This document shows, piece by piece, positions 46,771-55,978 of a DNA stretch of 64,000 nt; positions within the stretch are counted from its first letter, which is position 1, and each line of letters starts with the position of its first letter. Under the pieces are notes generated by a model, which saw only the letters and a program-made list of their open reading frames with translations, was not told the origin of the DNA and searched no databases. Source of the stretch: Bacteroides sp. GM023 (lineage in GTDB: Bacteria; Bacteroidota; Bacteroidia; Bacteroidales; Bacteroidaceae); NCBI RefSeq assembly GCF_014750685.1, contig NZ_JAAXGE010000002.1, positions 1,033,988 to 1,097,987 on the forward strand, read 5' to 3'. Position numbers and translations under genes: made by a program.

Positions 46771-48264
46771 CTAGAAGGCACATATCGGACGAGTCGATTC
46801 GCCGGGGAATCCTTTCCAGCCTAGTTCCGTTCCCAACCCACTTTCAAGAATTTTGAAACCGGCATTTGCTTCAAAGCTGACGGAAGGTATATTGCCGCTC
46901 AAAGTCTCTCCCTGAGCTTTCTGAATTTGTTTATTCAGTAGTTGGATTCCAGCGTTGCTGGCTACGGTACCTTCTCCGCCACGTCCTATGATAAACATTT
47001 CTTTCATAGAAGCGCCGTACCATCCGGTGATTGAACCGGCAACAGGCTCCGTGTGCTTGCTTAATGCCGTGAAATTCACTTCATATTTCTCAGCAAATTT
47101 CTTCGAGATTAAGTATCCCAGCATTTCATCATGGCTGATACCGTTTAGCATTTCGGTTATTTCGGCCTTGTTTGCATCGCCGATAGAGGCATCAAGCACT
47201 CTGTTCCCATTTTTCAAAGATACAACCAAACCGTGCGGAGCGTTGTTATCTGCAATCGTTACGTCTGCTATGCCATTGTTATCCACGAATGCTTGGGCGG
47301 CTTCTTTATTCATTGTATAGAAAACGATGCCGTGACAGGTGAGACCGGCAGGAATTGCTGAAGCGCTTCCCGGCAGAATGGCAGTTGCTCCATTGGGTGT
47401 TATACAATAGAAGTCGCCGGCCGCAACTGTGCTTTCACCGCCTGCGGTTGTTTCGCAGGGGAAAGTATAACGGGAGTTCTGAGCCAGTGTTTTAGCTGCT
47501 TTCAACGTTTTCACATAGGTGTTTTCTCCGGTATTGTAGAAATAACGGAAGGTTTCCGATGTTAACATTGTTCCGGGGGCAATGAGACATACATATTCTC
47601 CACCGAGCAAGCAAGGAGTGTATGTCTTGTCGGCGATGGCAAAAGCGACATCAGATAATTCGGTGAAATAATCAAATGATTCTTCGCCGACCTTTAATGT
47701 GGATTTTGCGGAGAAAGAGACAAGAGAATAGACGTGCTTTAGCTGAATATCCAGTGTAGCGGATGAAACTTCGGCTATTTCGTCAACCAATAAGTCCATA
47801 TTCTTGAAATCTTCTTCCTTACTTTGGTCTGCTTGCAGTGCGACAATTGCTTTCAGGTCTTCCATGGATTTGGCGGTATTCGCTTTGTCCGTGTAGGGGA
47901 AGTAGGCGATGGCTTTTGCTATCTTGCTGGTATAATTAAGGCTTTCAACATTCGTCCAACTGGCAATCCCTTCTGCTTCAGTATATTTGAAAGGGGCATT
48001 TTTGATTAATTCTCCGTCTGCGCCAAGCAATAATATTCCGAGTTGGTCTTCATATTCAAAGGTGATTTCATTGCCATTATTGATGGCTCTGGTCACATCG
48101 TCACCCTTAAAATCGGTGACACGAACGCTGTTAATGTTGAGCATGCCCGGAGAAGCGGCAGCGCCTTCTTCTCCCTGAACAAACATTTCATCTTGGGCGC
48201 AAGCTGAAAACAGAAGTAACGATATGGTTGCCAGCTTGATATGTGTAAGTACTTGTTTCATCAT
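46771..48264 (-). CDS. Fimbrillin-like lipoprotein, last gene of the PUL operon
   Basis: A 497-residue lipoprotein with lipobox LLLFSACAQ. The N-terminal half has the Mfa/FimA-type pattern of the fimbrillin family: beta-strands with TRAINNGNEITFEYEDQLGILL, then SLNYTSKIAKAIAYFPYTDKA and IQLKHVYSLVSF. It lacks the conserved proteolytic-processing Arg context that I could verify. The C-terminal 200 residues are an unidentified domain ending in KGFPGESTRPICAF. It starts 18 bp after the preceding fimbrillin-like gene in the same operon. It may be a glycan-binding surface protein rather than a pilus subunit. Confidence 0.75.
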   Translation of the reverse strand: MMKQVLTHIKLATISLLLFSACAQDEMFVQGEEGAAASPGMLNINSVRVTDFKGDDVTRAINNGNEITFEYEDQLGILLLGADGELIKNAPFKYTEAEGIASWTNVESLNYTSKIAKAIAYFPYTDKANTAKSMEDLKAIVALQADQSKEEDFKNMDLLVDEIAEVSSATLDIQLKHVYSLVSFSAKSTLKVGEESFDYFTELSDVAFAIADKTYTPCLLGGEYVCLIAPGTMLTSETFRYFYNTGENTYVKTLKAAKTLAQNSRYTFPCETTAGGESTVAAGDFYCITPNGATAILPGSASAIPAGLTCHGIVFYTMNKEAAQAFVDNNGIADVTIADNNAPHGLVVSLKNGNRVLDASIGDANKAEITEMLNGISHDEMLGYLISKKFAEKYEVNFTALSKHTEPVAGSITGWYGASMKEMFIIGRGGEGTVASNAGIQLLNKQIQKAQGETLSGNIPSVSFEANAGFKILESGLGTELGWKGFPGESTRPICAF

Positions 48265-48282
48265 AATCTCATGTTTTTAGAA

Positions 48283-50037
48283 TTAGAATGTTAAGATTGG
48301 AAGAAGTTTGAAGGCATCGCTACCCCAACAATTTCCGGAATTATTATCTGCGGATTTGAAATTGAATGCCCATATACGGGTTACATTTCCTTCACCGTCT
48401 TTGTCGGCTGAATTTGTACTCGTCCAGTAATTGTTCGTAAGAACGACTTTTCCTGAACCGGCAATATCCTTGAATTGCGCAACGGATGGTAAATACCAGG
48501 AATAAGTCTGATTTCCTGAAGTAATGGCTTTCCACTGCTCTCCGGCTAACTGGGCGAAAACGGGGTATTCATCCATGCTCGTTTTGATATGGGATAATAT
48601 ACTTTGAGTCAATGCGTATCCGTTATATAATTCCTGATTATTACGTTCTTTGTCGAGCGTGTAGTCCGGTTCTTCACCAAGCATTTTTAGGAGTTGCGCA
48701 CTTTCATTATTATTCCCGTCACTGTTATTTATCCATTTGTAACTGTCCTGAGTCAGATTCGATATTGCAGCGACATATCCTCTAATTTTGGTAAATCCAT
48801 AATTTGCCGGAACATCTCCCTTTCCTGCACCGATTTTGAATACGATGCCGACAGTTTGCAAGCCGTCTTTGTGTTCGGCAGAACCCCATGTACCGTCACT
48901 GTAGAAATAATCGCCGACTGCTACATACTCGTCTACGTATGATAATGAAATATCGGAACGGATATTCGAGAAAGTATACGTATGCGATGTGCCGTTAGTG
49001 GTACGTGTCATGTCACACTTGCCTTCGCGGGCGATTCCACCCGTACCGTTTTCCGTATAGGTGACAGTGAATGTTTCTCCGGTGATATTACCGTTCTCGA
49101 TGTTGGTGGCGGAATAGTCGGCTTTTCCGCTGATGTCGGCATTTACTGTTGCATGGAACATTCCGTTTTCAATGGCATCAGAAGAAATATCTTCTTTGTT
49201 TCCCCACGATACACTGCTGGTCATGGTCACTTCCAGTCCGCTCTCTTTGATTTTCAGGTAATAGCGCTGCCATTTTCCAGTTTCCAAAACACCTCTTTTC
49301 TTCTTTACATCGTCGCTTTCGGGGTCTTTGTTTGAAGGCGTGTAAGTATACGTGTTTCCACCGATTGTTACTTTGATAAGCGGTTGATTCCACATTTCTG
49401 CGGGAACGAGAAAGGCTTCTCCTCGTCTCATTACACCCCAGTCATCCAGCATCTTACGGGTTGTTATGGTGGTTATGGTTCCTTCTCCGGTCAGAGTACC
49501 GTTGGTAAAGTTAGCTTTGGGATAACCATAAAATTCGATTACGGCTTTGTTGATTTCATCTTCCGAATATCCTTCGGCCACTTGCAGCTCGTACCAGGCT
49601 CTCGTCATGACATGCGAAAACTGTAGTTTCACATCTTTAGACTTGATGGTAGCTTCGCTTGCGAGGAAGTCACAAGCAGAGAATTTGCCGTTGTCGGATT
49701 GGTTGGAAATGTCCTTTGCTTCTGTCAGGATGGGGCTCCATGCTTTGACCGTGTGCTCTGTACCATCCCAGTCATATGCATTGTCCGAGGTCATTTGGTT
49801 ATTGGCTCCGACCGTGTATATTCTGTATTCCGCACTACCATCAATGGCAATCGCTACTTTTTCATTTGCTTCCCACTGGTTATCAATGATACGGGTAGCG
49901 GGAGCCTTGATAGAAGCGGTGAATGCGATGGGAGAACCATCGGCAGCAGCTACATTGTCATCCTCCGAACAGGCGGTCAAGGCGATGCAGGCTGTTGTAA
50001 ACATTCCTGCATATAATTTGATTTTATTTGTTTTCAT
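48283..50037 (-). CDS. Fimbrillin-like lipoprotein with DUF1566-like C-terminus
   Basis: A 584-residue lipoprotein with lipobox CIALTACSE. The first 270 residues resemble Mfa_like fimbrillin domains: SPIAFTASIKAPATRIIDNQWEANEKVAI, AYDWDGTEHTVKAWSPI and VKLQFSHVMTRAWYELQV. A repetitive middle beta region follows. The last 200 residues resemble the DUF1566/Lcl-like C-type fold (GYALTQSI, WYLPSVAQFKDI, YWTSTNSAD). It begins 19 bp after a small lipoprotein gene and is co-transcribed with the glucanase genes. A surface adhesin or glycan-binding role is an inference. Confidence 0.75.
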   Translation of the reverse strand: MKTNKIKLYAGMFTTACIALTACSEDDNVAAADGSPIAFTASIKAPATRIIDNQWEANEKVAIAIDGSAEYRIYTVGANNQMTSDNAYDWDGTEHTVKAWSPILTEAKDISNQSDNGKFSACDFLASEATIKSKDVKLQFSHVMTRAWYELQVAEGYSEDEINKAVIEFYGYPKANFTNGTLTGEGTITTITTRKMLDDWGVMRRGEAFLVPAEMWNQPLIKVTIGGNTYTYTPSNKDPESDDVKKKRGVLETGKWQRYYLKIKESGLEVTMTSSVSWGNKEDISSDAIENGMFHATVNADISGKADYSATNIENGNITGETFTVTYTENGTGGIAREGKCDMTRTTNGTSHTYTFSNIRSDISLSYVDEYVAVGDYFYSDGTWGSAEHKDGLQTVGIVFKIGAGKGDVPANYGFTKIRGYVAAISNLTQDSYKWINNSDGNNNESAQLLKMLGEEPDYTLDKERNNQELYNGYALTQSILSHIKTSMDEYPVFAQLAGEQWKAITSGNQTYSWYLPSVAQFKDIAGSGKVVLTNNYWTSTNSADKDGEGNVTRIWAFNFKSADNNSGNCWGSDAFKLLPILTF

Positions 50038-50056
50038 GGCTGTTTACTTCGATTTA

Positions 50057-50305
50057 TTATTGTTCTACGTCTACTAATCCCTTGTCGGAGTTTTCACCTT
50101 CCCAGTTCCATTCGTCCAGGTTACCTTCTGTGGTTCCCGGAGTCGGTTCCGGTTCCTCTACCGGGGGTGGAGTGGGCTTTCCGTCTTCATCGTCAGAACA
50201 TGCTGTAACAGCCGTTGCCAGTAAGAAAAGAGCGCACAAACAGAGTGTGTTTATGCTGCCGGAAAGAAAATTTTTCTTTCCGGTAAACAAAGTAATTGTT
50301 TTCAT
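50057..50305 (-). CDS. Small proline-rich lipoprotein of the PUL
   Basis: An 82-residue lipoprotein with a long N-terminal region, lipobox TAVTACSDDE, a Pro/Glu-rich linker (KPTPPPVEEPEPTPG) and a short acidic tail. It has no folded domain that I can see. Acidic residues directly after the lipid Cys fit the Bacteroides surface lipoprotein export signal (SDDE). It sits between GH3 and the fimbrillin-like genes, 41 bp from the GH3 stop. Confidence 0.7.
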   Translation of the reverse strand: MKTITLFTGKKNFLSGSINTLCLCALFLLATAVTACSDDEDGKPTPPPVEEPEPTPGTTEGNLDEWNWEGENSDKGLVDVEQ

Positions 50306-50346
50306 GAAGTATAAATTAGGTGTTTATAGAGAATAAAAAATAGGGG

Positions 50347-52584
50347 CTAATTAGTCAGCTTGAAGTCTGTACCTTCACCGGACTGGCTGTCGGGAGCTAT
50401 CCATACGGTGAACTCTCCGGCTTCCGCCCGTTGTTGCATATCGGCATTCCAGTAAGCAAGCTCGTCGGTAGTAAGGGTGAAGTTGACTCTTACAGTGTCT
50501 CCCGCTTTAATCATTATTTTCTTGAATCCTTTCAGTTCCTTCACCGGGCGAACCAGTGATCCTACTTTGTCACGGATATATAGCTGTACTACTTCCTGTG
50601 CGTCGTAAGCTCCGCTGTTGGTAATGTCGCAGGAAGCGGTTAATACATCGCCCGGCTTCATATTGCCGGTAGAAAGCTGGCAGTCTCCGTAAGTAAAGGT
50701 AGTATAGGATAGTCCGTATCCGAAGGGGAACAGGGGGCCGTCTCCGGCATCCAGATGATAACTGGTGAAACCGATAGACGTCTGTTTGGCACCGACTTCA
50801 ATATCATCTATCAGTGTGATGTTTGATGCCGGTCTGCCTGTATTCTTATGCGCATAATAGATGGGTACTTGTCCGACCATGCGCGGAAGAGTCACCGGCA
50901 ACTTGCCCGAAGGAACAGCTTTGCCGAATAGCAAATCAGAGATAGCCGGGCCTGCCATTGTTCCGCCGTGGAAATTGTATAGTACGGCATCTGCCATTTC
51001 CACTTCTTCAGGGATGGTTAAGGGTCTTCCTGCCATGATTACCAATACAACGGGTTTTTCGGTAGCTTTCAGTGCCTTTAGCATTTCCGTTTGTTTTCCG
51101 GGCAGACTGATGTCGGCACGGCAACGGGCTTCGCCTGATAATACGGCTTCTTCTCCTGCAAAGAACAGGATAACATCTGCCTGGCGTGCGGCGGCAACAG
51201 CTTTGGCTATTCCGGCTTCACTCTTATCCCGGCTGTAAGTCAATCCCGGTTCGGCAATCACACGGATTTTATTTTCACATTCCTGTTGTATCGCTGTCAG
51301 CGGTGTGACAGAATGTTCGGGTTCTGCGTCGAAACACCAGGTTCCTACCTGGTCGGCAGGTGCATCTGCCAATGGGCCTACCACTGCTACTGATTTAACA
51401 GAAGAAGTGAGCGGTAATACTTGTAGTTCATTCTTCAGTAAGATAGCACTTTCAATGGCTGCTTCTTTAGCCTGTTGCAAAGAAGAATTCAGATAAAATG
51501 CCGAAGGAGCACCTTCCTTGATATATGGATTATCAAATAATCCCAGGCGGAATTTTAATCGAAGAATATTGCGTACTGATTCGTCGATTAGTTTCTCATC
51601 CACCTTTTTCTCTTTTATAAGTTCTTCCAAATGGTTGATGTAGGCGTAGCTCATCATGTCCATATCGACTCCGGCGATGGCCGCTTTCTCACCAGCTTCC
51701 TTCAGGTCGGCACAGAAGCCGTGAGGAATCATTTGCTGGATAGAACCCCAGTCGCTGACTAACAATCCGTCATATTTCCATTCGTCGCGTAGAATTTGGC
51801 GGTTCAGGAAAGTGCTGCCGGAAGAGGGTACTCCGTTAATGTCATTGAAAGAGCACATGAAAGTGGCTGCACCGGCATCTACGGCAGCTTTGAAAGGGGG
51901 AAGATAAAGTTCGCGGAGTTGTATTTCCGGTATCCAGGTGGTATTATAATCTTTACCGGATTCGCTGGCACCATAGGCTGCGAAATGCTTGGCACATGCA
52001 GCTATGCTGGTGGGCGAGGAGAGGGTATCTCCCTGGAATCCTTTAATCATCGCATTTCCCATCACGGAAGTAAGATAAGGGTCTTCACCGCATGACTCGG
52101 CAATACGTCCCCAACGAGGGTCGCGGCTGATATCAATCATCGGAGCGAACGTCCAGCGGATACCTACCGAACTGGCTTCCAATGCTGCGACACGTGCCCC
52201 GTTCTCAGCTATTTTCGGATTCCAGCTTGCTGCCTGCCCCAATGGAATGGGGAAGATAGTCTTGAATCCGTGAATAACATCCCGGGCAAAAATAAGCGGA
52301 ATACCCAGGCGGCTTTCTTCCACGGCAATGTGCTGAAGTTTGTTCGTGGTAGCTAAATCCAACTCATTGAGGATTGAACCGACATCGCCATTACGGATGG
52401 CACCTTGCATATCTTCGGCCAGTCCGAGTCCTGTCAACTGGTTCATCTGACCGATTTTCTCTTTCAGAGTCATCTTAGAGAGTAGAGCATCTATCTTCTG
52501 TTCCGTAGCGTCCTGTCCCGGTTTGCAGGCAAGGAGACTGAGTGCGGCCAGTCCATAGACGGTGGCTTTCTTTAATGTGTTCAT
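50347..52584 (-). CDS. GH3 beta-glucosidase, lipoprotein
   Basis: A 745-residue exo-acting enzyme with a leader ending at LSLLACKPG (lipid Cys). It has the GH3 TIM-barrel domain, where the nucleophile Asp is in LLVSDWGS (about residue 276), the alpha/beta sandwich with the acid/base Glu in VLSGEARC (about 482), and a C-terminal fibronectin-like domain. It probably releases glucose from short beta-1,3-gluco-oligosaccharides made by the GH16 and GH128 enzymes of the same operon. It is likely periplasmic, since its N-terminus lacks an acidic export tag. Confidence 0.92.
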   Translation of the reverse strand: MNTLKKATVYGLAALSLLACKPGQDATEQKIDALLSKMTLKEKIGQMNQLTGLGLAEDMQGAIRNGDVGSILNELDLATTNKLQHIAVEESRLGIPLIFARDVIHGFKTIFPIPLGQAASWNPKIAENGARVAALEASSVGIRWTFAPMIDISRDPRWGRIAESCGEDPYLTSVMGNAMIKGFQGDTLSSPTSIAACAKHFAAYGASESGKDYNTTWIPEIQLRELYLPPFKAAVDAGAATFMCSFNDINGVPSSGSTFLNRQILRDEWKYDGLLVSDWGSIQQMIPHGFCADLKEAGEKAAIAGVDMDMMSYAYINHLEELIKEKKVDEKLIDESVRNILRLKFRLGLFDNPYIKEGAPSAFYLNSSLQQAKEAAIESAILLKNELQVLPLTSSVKSVAVVGPLADAPADQVGTWCFDAEPEHSVTPLTAIQQECENKIRVIAEPGLTYSRDKSEAGIAKAVAAARQADVILFFAGEEAVLSGEARCRADISLPGKQTEMLKALKATEKPVVLVIMAGRPLTIPEEVEMADAVLYNFHGGTMAGPAISDLLFGKAVPSGKLPVTLPRMVGQVPIYYAHKNTGRPASNITLIDDIEVGAKQTSIGFTSYHLDAGDGPLFPFGYGLSYTTFTYGDCQLSTGNMKPGDVLTASCDITNSGAYDAQEVVQLYIRDKVGSLVRPVKELKGFKKIMIKAGDTVRVNFTLTTDELAYWNADMQQRAEAGEFTVWIAPDSQSGEGTDFKLTN

Positions 52585-52618
52585 ATTCTTTTGTATTATG
52601 ACTGTCTTTATAATGTTC

Positions 52619-53929
52619 TTAATTACTTTCGTTGCTGAAACGGAGCCAGTTGAGAGCTATATTACCACTTGCTATTTTGAAGCGCAGGGTTTGCTTGCCT
52701 TTTTTGAGTCTGATACTCGTTGAAAGCGTGTTCCATGCTTCACTCGTATTAGGTAATGTCAGGTTGGTGGCGGCTTCACCATCTATGGCCAGTTCCGTCT
52801 GACTATTCATATAGGTTGAATAGCGGATTTCTAATTTGTAATTACCTTCCTGGGGAATGTCCAGTTGATATTCCACCCAATGGTCACGTGTGAAATCACA
52901 TATATCCAATATGCTACCGTCCGAATCCGTCGATGGGCGTAAGTGTAAGTTGCCTGATACGGCACAATACTGACTGGCTGGTATTTGTTGGTCTTTTGTA
53001 TAGTAAACAGTTTTATCCAATGTAGACATATTTACGTATACTATGCCCAGTTCCGATAATTCATAGGTCTTGTTTGCTTTCGATGCCTCTGTAACGAGTG
53101 CATTGGCAAATTCTGTTTTTGTCTCGTCGGTATAAGGGCCATTGTCTCTGGGAGTAAACCATGCATATCGTTCTATATATGGTTCTGATTCCAAATAGTT
53201 GAGCACTTCGCTCATGTAGTTCATTTGCTGGGCGATGCTTATAGGGCGTTTCTCTTCCGGCCATGCGCAGAATTCAGTCAGCCAAATAGGCTTTTTATAT
53301 TTCTTGAATTTCTCAATAAAACCTTTCAAGGCACCGGGAGAGACCATATAGCAATGAACAGATATCCCGTCTATATCGGATAATGGAACTAGCTCGAAGA
53401 ATTCATCCAGCCATTTGATTGGGTCTGAATATCCCGGGAATGTACCGTAGTTCATGGCCGGTGAAATGACTTTCAGTCCCAGTTCGTTGGCCAATGTTTT
53501 TAGTCGAGGCCAGGAAACAGCCGCCTTTTGAGGGCTCATGTTGGCCTGGTCGGTCAAGTTGGGTTCGTTGAATGCTAATAAGTATTTGCATTCAGGATGA
53601 TCCTGCTTGTATTTCTTGATGCGTGTCGAGCTATAACTGGCATTCCATGCCATAGGGCAGAAATCCTTTCCGTATGGATTCAGTTGCGCTTCCATGCTAT
53701 CCCAATCCGGTCCCCAGTTGTATCCCCAAAAAATAGTTTTCTCACCCATTAGCGGAGCATCCGACTTTGTCTCAAATCCGTAGCCGATTCCCCGCTTGTT
53801 ATGGAAATCGAATACAGGTTCTTCGTCGACGTTATGAGGTGGCTGTTCTGGCTCACCGTCATTATCCGAACTTGAACAAGCTCCGAATGATAATGCAAGT
53901 AAGATAAATGCGTAAATAATCTTTTTCAT
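52619..53929 (-). CDS. GH128 endo-beta-1,3-glucanase with C-terminal CBM6-like domain
   Basis: A 436-residue lipoprotein (LSFGACSSSDND, acidic after Cys, so probably surface-exposed). Residues 45-290 form the Asl1-like TIM barrel. AFNEPNLTDQ (acid/base Glu about 121) and WLTEFCAWP (nucleophile Glu about 219) are the two catalytic motifs of GH128. The last 120 residues are a CBM6-type beta-sandwich (HWVEYQLDIPQEGNYKLEIR, IALNWLRFSNES). GH128 enzymes cut beta-1,3-glucan. It lies between GH16 and GH3, giving a coherent glucanase set. Confidence 0.9.
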   Translation of the reverse strand: MKKIIYAFILLALSFGACSSSDNDGEPEQPPHNVDEEPVFDFHNKRGIGYGFETKSDAPLMGEKTIFWGYNWGPDWDSMEAQLNPYGKDFCPMAWNASYSSTRIKKYKQDHPECKYLLAFNEPNLTDQANMSPQKAAVSWPRLKTLANELGLKVISPAMNYGTFPGYSDPIKWLDEFFELVPLSDIDGISVHCYMVSPGALKGFIEKFKKYKKPIWLTEFCAWPEEKRPISIAQQMNYMSEVLNYLESEPYIERYAWFTPRDNGPYTDETKTEFANALVTEASKANKTYELSELGIVYVNMSTLDKTVYYTKDQQIPASQYCAVSGNLHLRPSTDSDGSILDICDFTRDHWVEYQLDIPQEGNYKLEIRYSTYMNSQTELAIDGEAATNLTLPNTSEAWNTLSTSIRLKKGKQTLRFKIASGNIALNWLRFSNESN

Positions 53930-53964
53930 GGTTTCAATTATTTAGTTTTGTTTTAATCGGTTTG

Positions 53965-54915
53965 CTATTTCTGATATACTTTGACGAAGTCAACATACAT
54001 TTTAGCTTCTCCGTCCGGCAAGGCTGTTACCAGGTTGGGATTCCATATCCCCGGAAAGTTACCGCCTACTGCCAGATTGAAGATGATGAAACAATCCTGA
54101 TGAAGATAATTTCCCGGTGACCATATCGGGTCACTCTTGTCTGTGATTGCCATTTCAAAATACGGTTTGGCTTCCGGTTGCTTGTCTAAATCAAGATACA
54201 TGGCAATCTTCTCTTCATCCCAAATGAGGGTATATAAATGAAATTTTCCGTCTTGCAGGCTATAAGGTGCAACATCATTCTTTGGACCATAGTCCTGTGC
54301 ATGCTGGTTCCAGGCCGTTCCCCAATGGATGGCACCATTGAAGTAGGTCTCTGTCTTACCCTGCCGGATTCCATCCTGGTGTCCCATTTCGAGAATGTCA
54401 ATTTCGCTGCACGCAGGCCAGCTCACTGTAGCGTATGCTTTGCCTAACATCCAAAAAGCAGGCCATAAGCCGTTGGCTGTTTTGGGTAATTTGATACTTG
54501 CTTCCACTTTACCATAAGTGAATGCATATTTACCGTTGGTATTCAGTCTGCCTGAGGTGAACGACTTGCCTTCATAGTTTTCTTTTTTGGCAGTCAGTAT
54601 CAGACAGCTTTTTTTGCTTTCCGGTTCTTCTCCTACCGATATGTTTTCGGCACGATAATATTGTAATTCGGCATTTCCGTTTCCGTCTCCGTTTATTTCT
54701 ATTTGCCAGTTGTTGGTATTCAGGGTTGAACCGTGGAACAGGTCTTCCCATACCAGTGTATAACCGTCTGTTTCTCCTGAACCTATTTCTTTTTCCTCAA
54801 TTGGAGCATCATTTCCTCCCTCTTCATTAGGAGATAATGGCTCTTCTGTTTCAGTACAGCCGATGAATGCGAGAGCTATAGCGAGTATGAACATGACTTT
54901 GTTATTTGCTTTCAT
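53965..54915 (-). CDS. GH16 beta-glucanase (laminarinase-like) lipoprotein
   Basis: A 316-residue lipoprotein: a leader ending in FIGCTETEEP (Cys followed by acidic residues), an acidic linker, then a GH16 jelly-roll. The active-site motif SEIDILEMGHQDG (about residue 170) contains both catalytic Glu, with the extra residue that gives the beta-bulge seen in laminarinase-type members. WPAFWMLG precedes it. It would cut internal beta-1,3 (or mixed 1,3/1,4) glucan links at the cell surface. The ATG at 54915 begins the signal peptide; the in-frame ATG 20 codons upstream is rejected. Confidence 0.92.
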   Translation of the reverse strand: MKANNKVMFILAIALAFIGCTETEEPLSPNEEGGNDAPIEEKEIGSGETDGYTLVWEDLFHGSTLNTNNWQIEINGDGNGNAELQYYRAENISVGEEPESKKSCLILTAKKENYEGKSFTSGRLNTNGKYAFTYGKVEASIKLPKTANGLWPAFWMLGKAYATVSWPACSEIDILEMGHQDGIRQGKTETYFNGAIHWGTAWNQHAQDYGPKNDVAPYSLQDGKFHLYTLIWDEEKIAMYLDLDKQPEAKPYFEMAITDKSDPIWSPGNYLHQDCFIIFNLAVGGNFPGIWNPNLVTALPDGEAKMYVDFVKVYQK

Positions 54916-55039
54916 GATATAAATAATTTGATTCTTTAAAGGCTGTATTATCCTTTGTAAATCAGTCTCCACCACAGTAGATTAGGGATAGATGAAGGAT
55001 GGAGACTGATTGAAAATACCTATTGAAACGAACTAAATC

Positions 55040-55927
55040 TTATTTTGCTTTCTTGTAAATAAATACAGCGTCGTAATCAAAAGACACTCCGAGAGTAGTC
55101 TTGCTTGAATGTGAAAGGATATTTACTCCTACATTGTTATCATCCGGTTTGGAAGGAGTCAGGCTAAGTTCTCCTTCATAGCGGAACTGTAATCCTTGTT
55201 CCTGAAACAAAGTCAAAGGAATATCGAATGCCTGCCATTCACCGTCACGTCTGAAATCTTTGTAAGGAGATTGTCCGTCGTCATTCGGGATATTACCTAA
55301 AACGACTGTACCTTTATTGTCGGAACCGTCTGCTTTACCGACGTACCATAAAGTGATATTGTGGAATACATCTCTTGCCTTTAAATCTTTGACAGCAATG
55401 TGGAGATAATAATCTTCATAGTGTCCGTCTATATTTTTAAGCTTTTCGACAGCGTTCTTTGTTTCAGTGATATATGCCATTTCCCCTCCTTCTTCCTGAA
55501 ATGCCCAGGGTACAAAATATCCGGCTCCATTCCATTCTCCATTAGCCTGGAAACTAGTCCATCCTTGTTCCAGATAGTAGTTCGGACCTACGGATTCCGC
55601 TCCCGGTTCATAACCGTTCCATACATAAAGGTTCTTGTTTTTTCCATCGGCTGCCGTACCGTCTGCTGCACCATTCGGGCGGAAATCTGCAACGACTTTA
55701 CTCTCTATTTTTTCATAGCTTGCCTGGTCCATTGCAATAACGTAATAATTGCTTCCAGATAAAGATGCTTGTCTTTCAGCTTCCGCTTCGGGGTCGGGGT
55801 CGTCTCCGCCCGGTTCTTCCGTACCCGGCTTTTCAATTACCGGATCATCGTCACTACCACAACTTGCGAATGTAAATCCCATTAATAAGGCACTGATAAA
55901 AAGCAGCATTAAATTTTTCTTCTTCAT
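55040..55927 (-). CDS. Surface lipoprotein, probable glycan-binding protein (SGBP)
   Basis: A 295-residue lipoprotein with lipobox FTFASCGSDDDP and a Pro/Glu/Gly linker (TEEPGGDDPDPEAEAE). A single beta-rich domain of about 230 residues contains aromatic-rich loops (NGYEPGAESVGPNYYLEQGW, NGAGYFVPWAFQEEGG), as expected for carbohydrate contacts. It has no catalytic motif. Its position right after susD is that of SusE/SGBP-B-type genes in glucan utilization loci. Binding of beta-1,3-glucan is an inference. Confidence 0.8.
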   Translation of the reverse strand: MKKKNLMLLFISALLMGFTFASCGSDDDPVIEKPGTEEPGGDDPDPEAEAERQASLSGSNYYVIAMDQASYEKIESKVVADFRPNGAADGTAADGKNKNLYVWNGYEPGAESVGPNYYLEQGWTSFQANGEWNGAGYFVPWAFQEEGGEMAYITETKNAVEKLKNIDGHYEDYYLHIAVKDLKARDVFHNITLWYVGKADGSDNKGTVVLGNIPNDDGQSPYKDFRRDGEWQAFDIPLTLFQEQGLQFRYEGELSLTPSKPDDNNVGVNILSHSSKTTLGVSFDYDAVFIYKKAK

Positions 55928-55978
55928 GATAATTAAGTTTTTAATTAGACAATAAGTTTTTTTTGGGTTGTTTGTATT

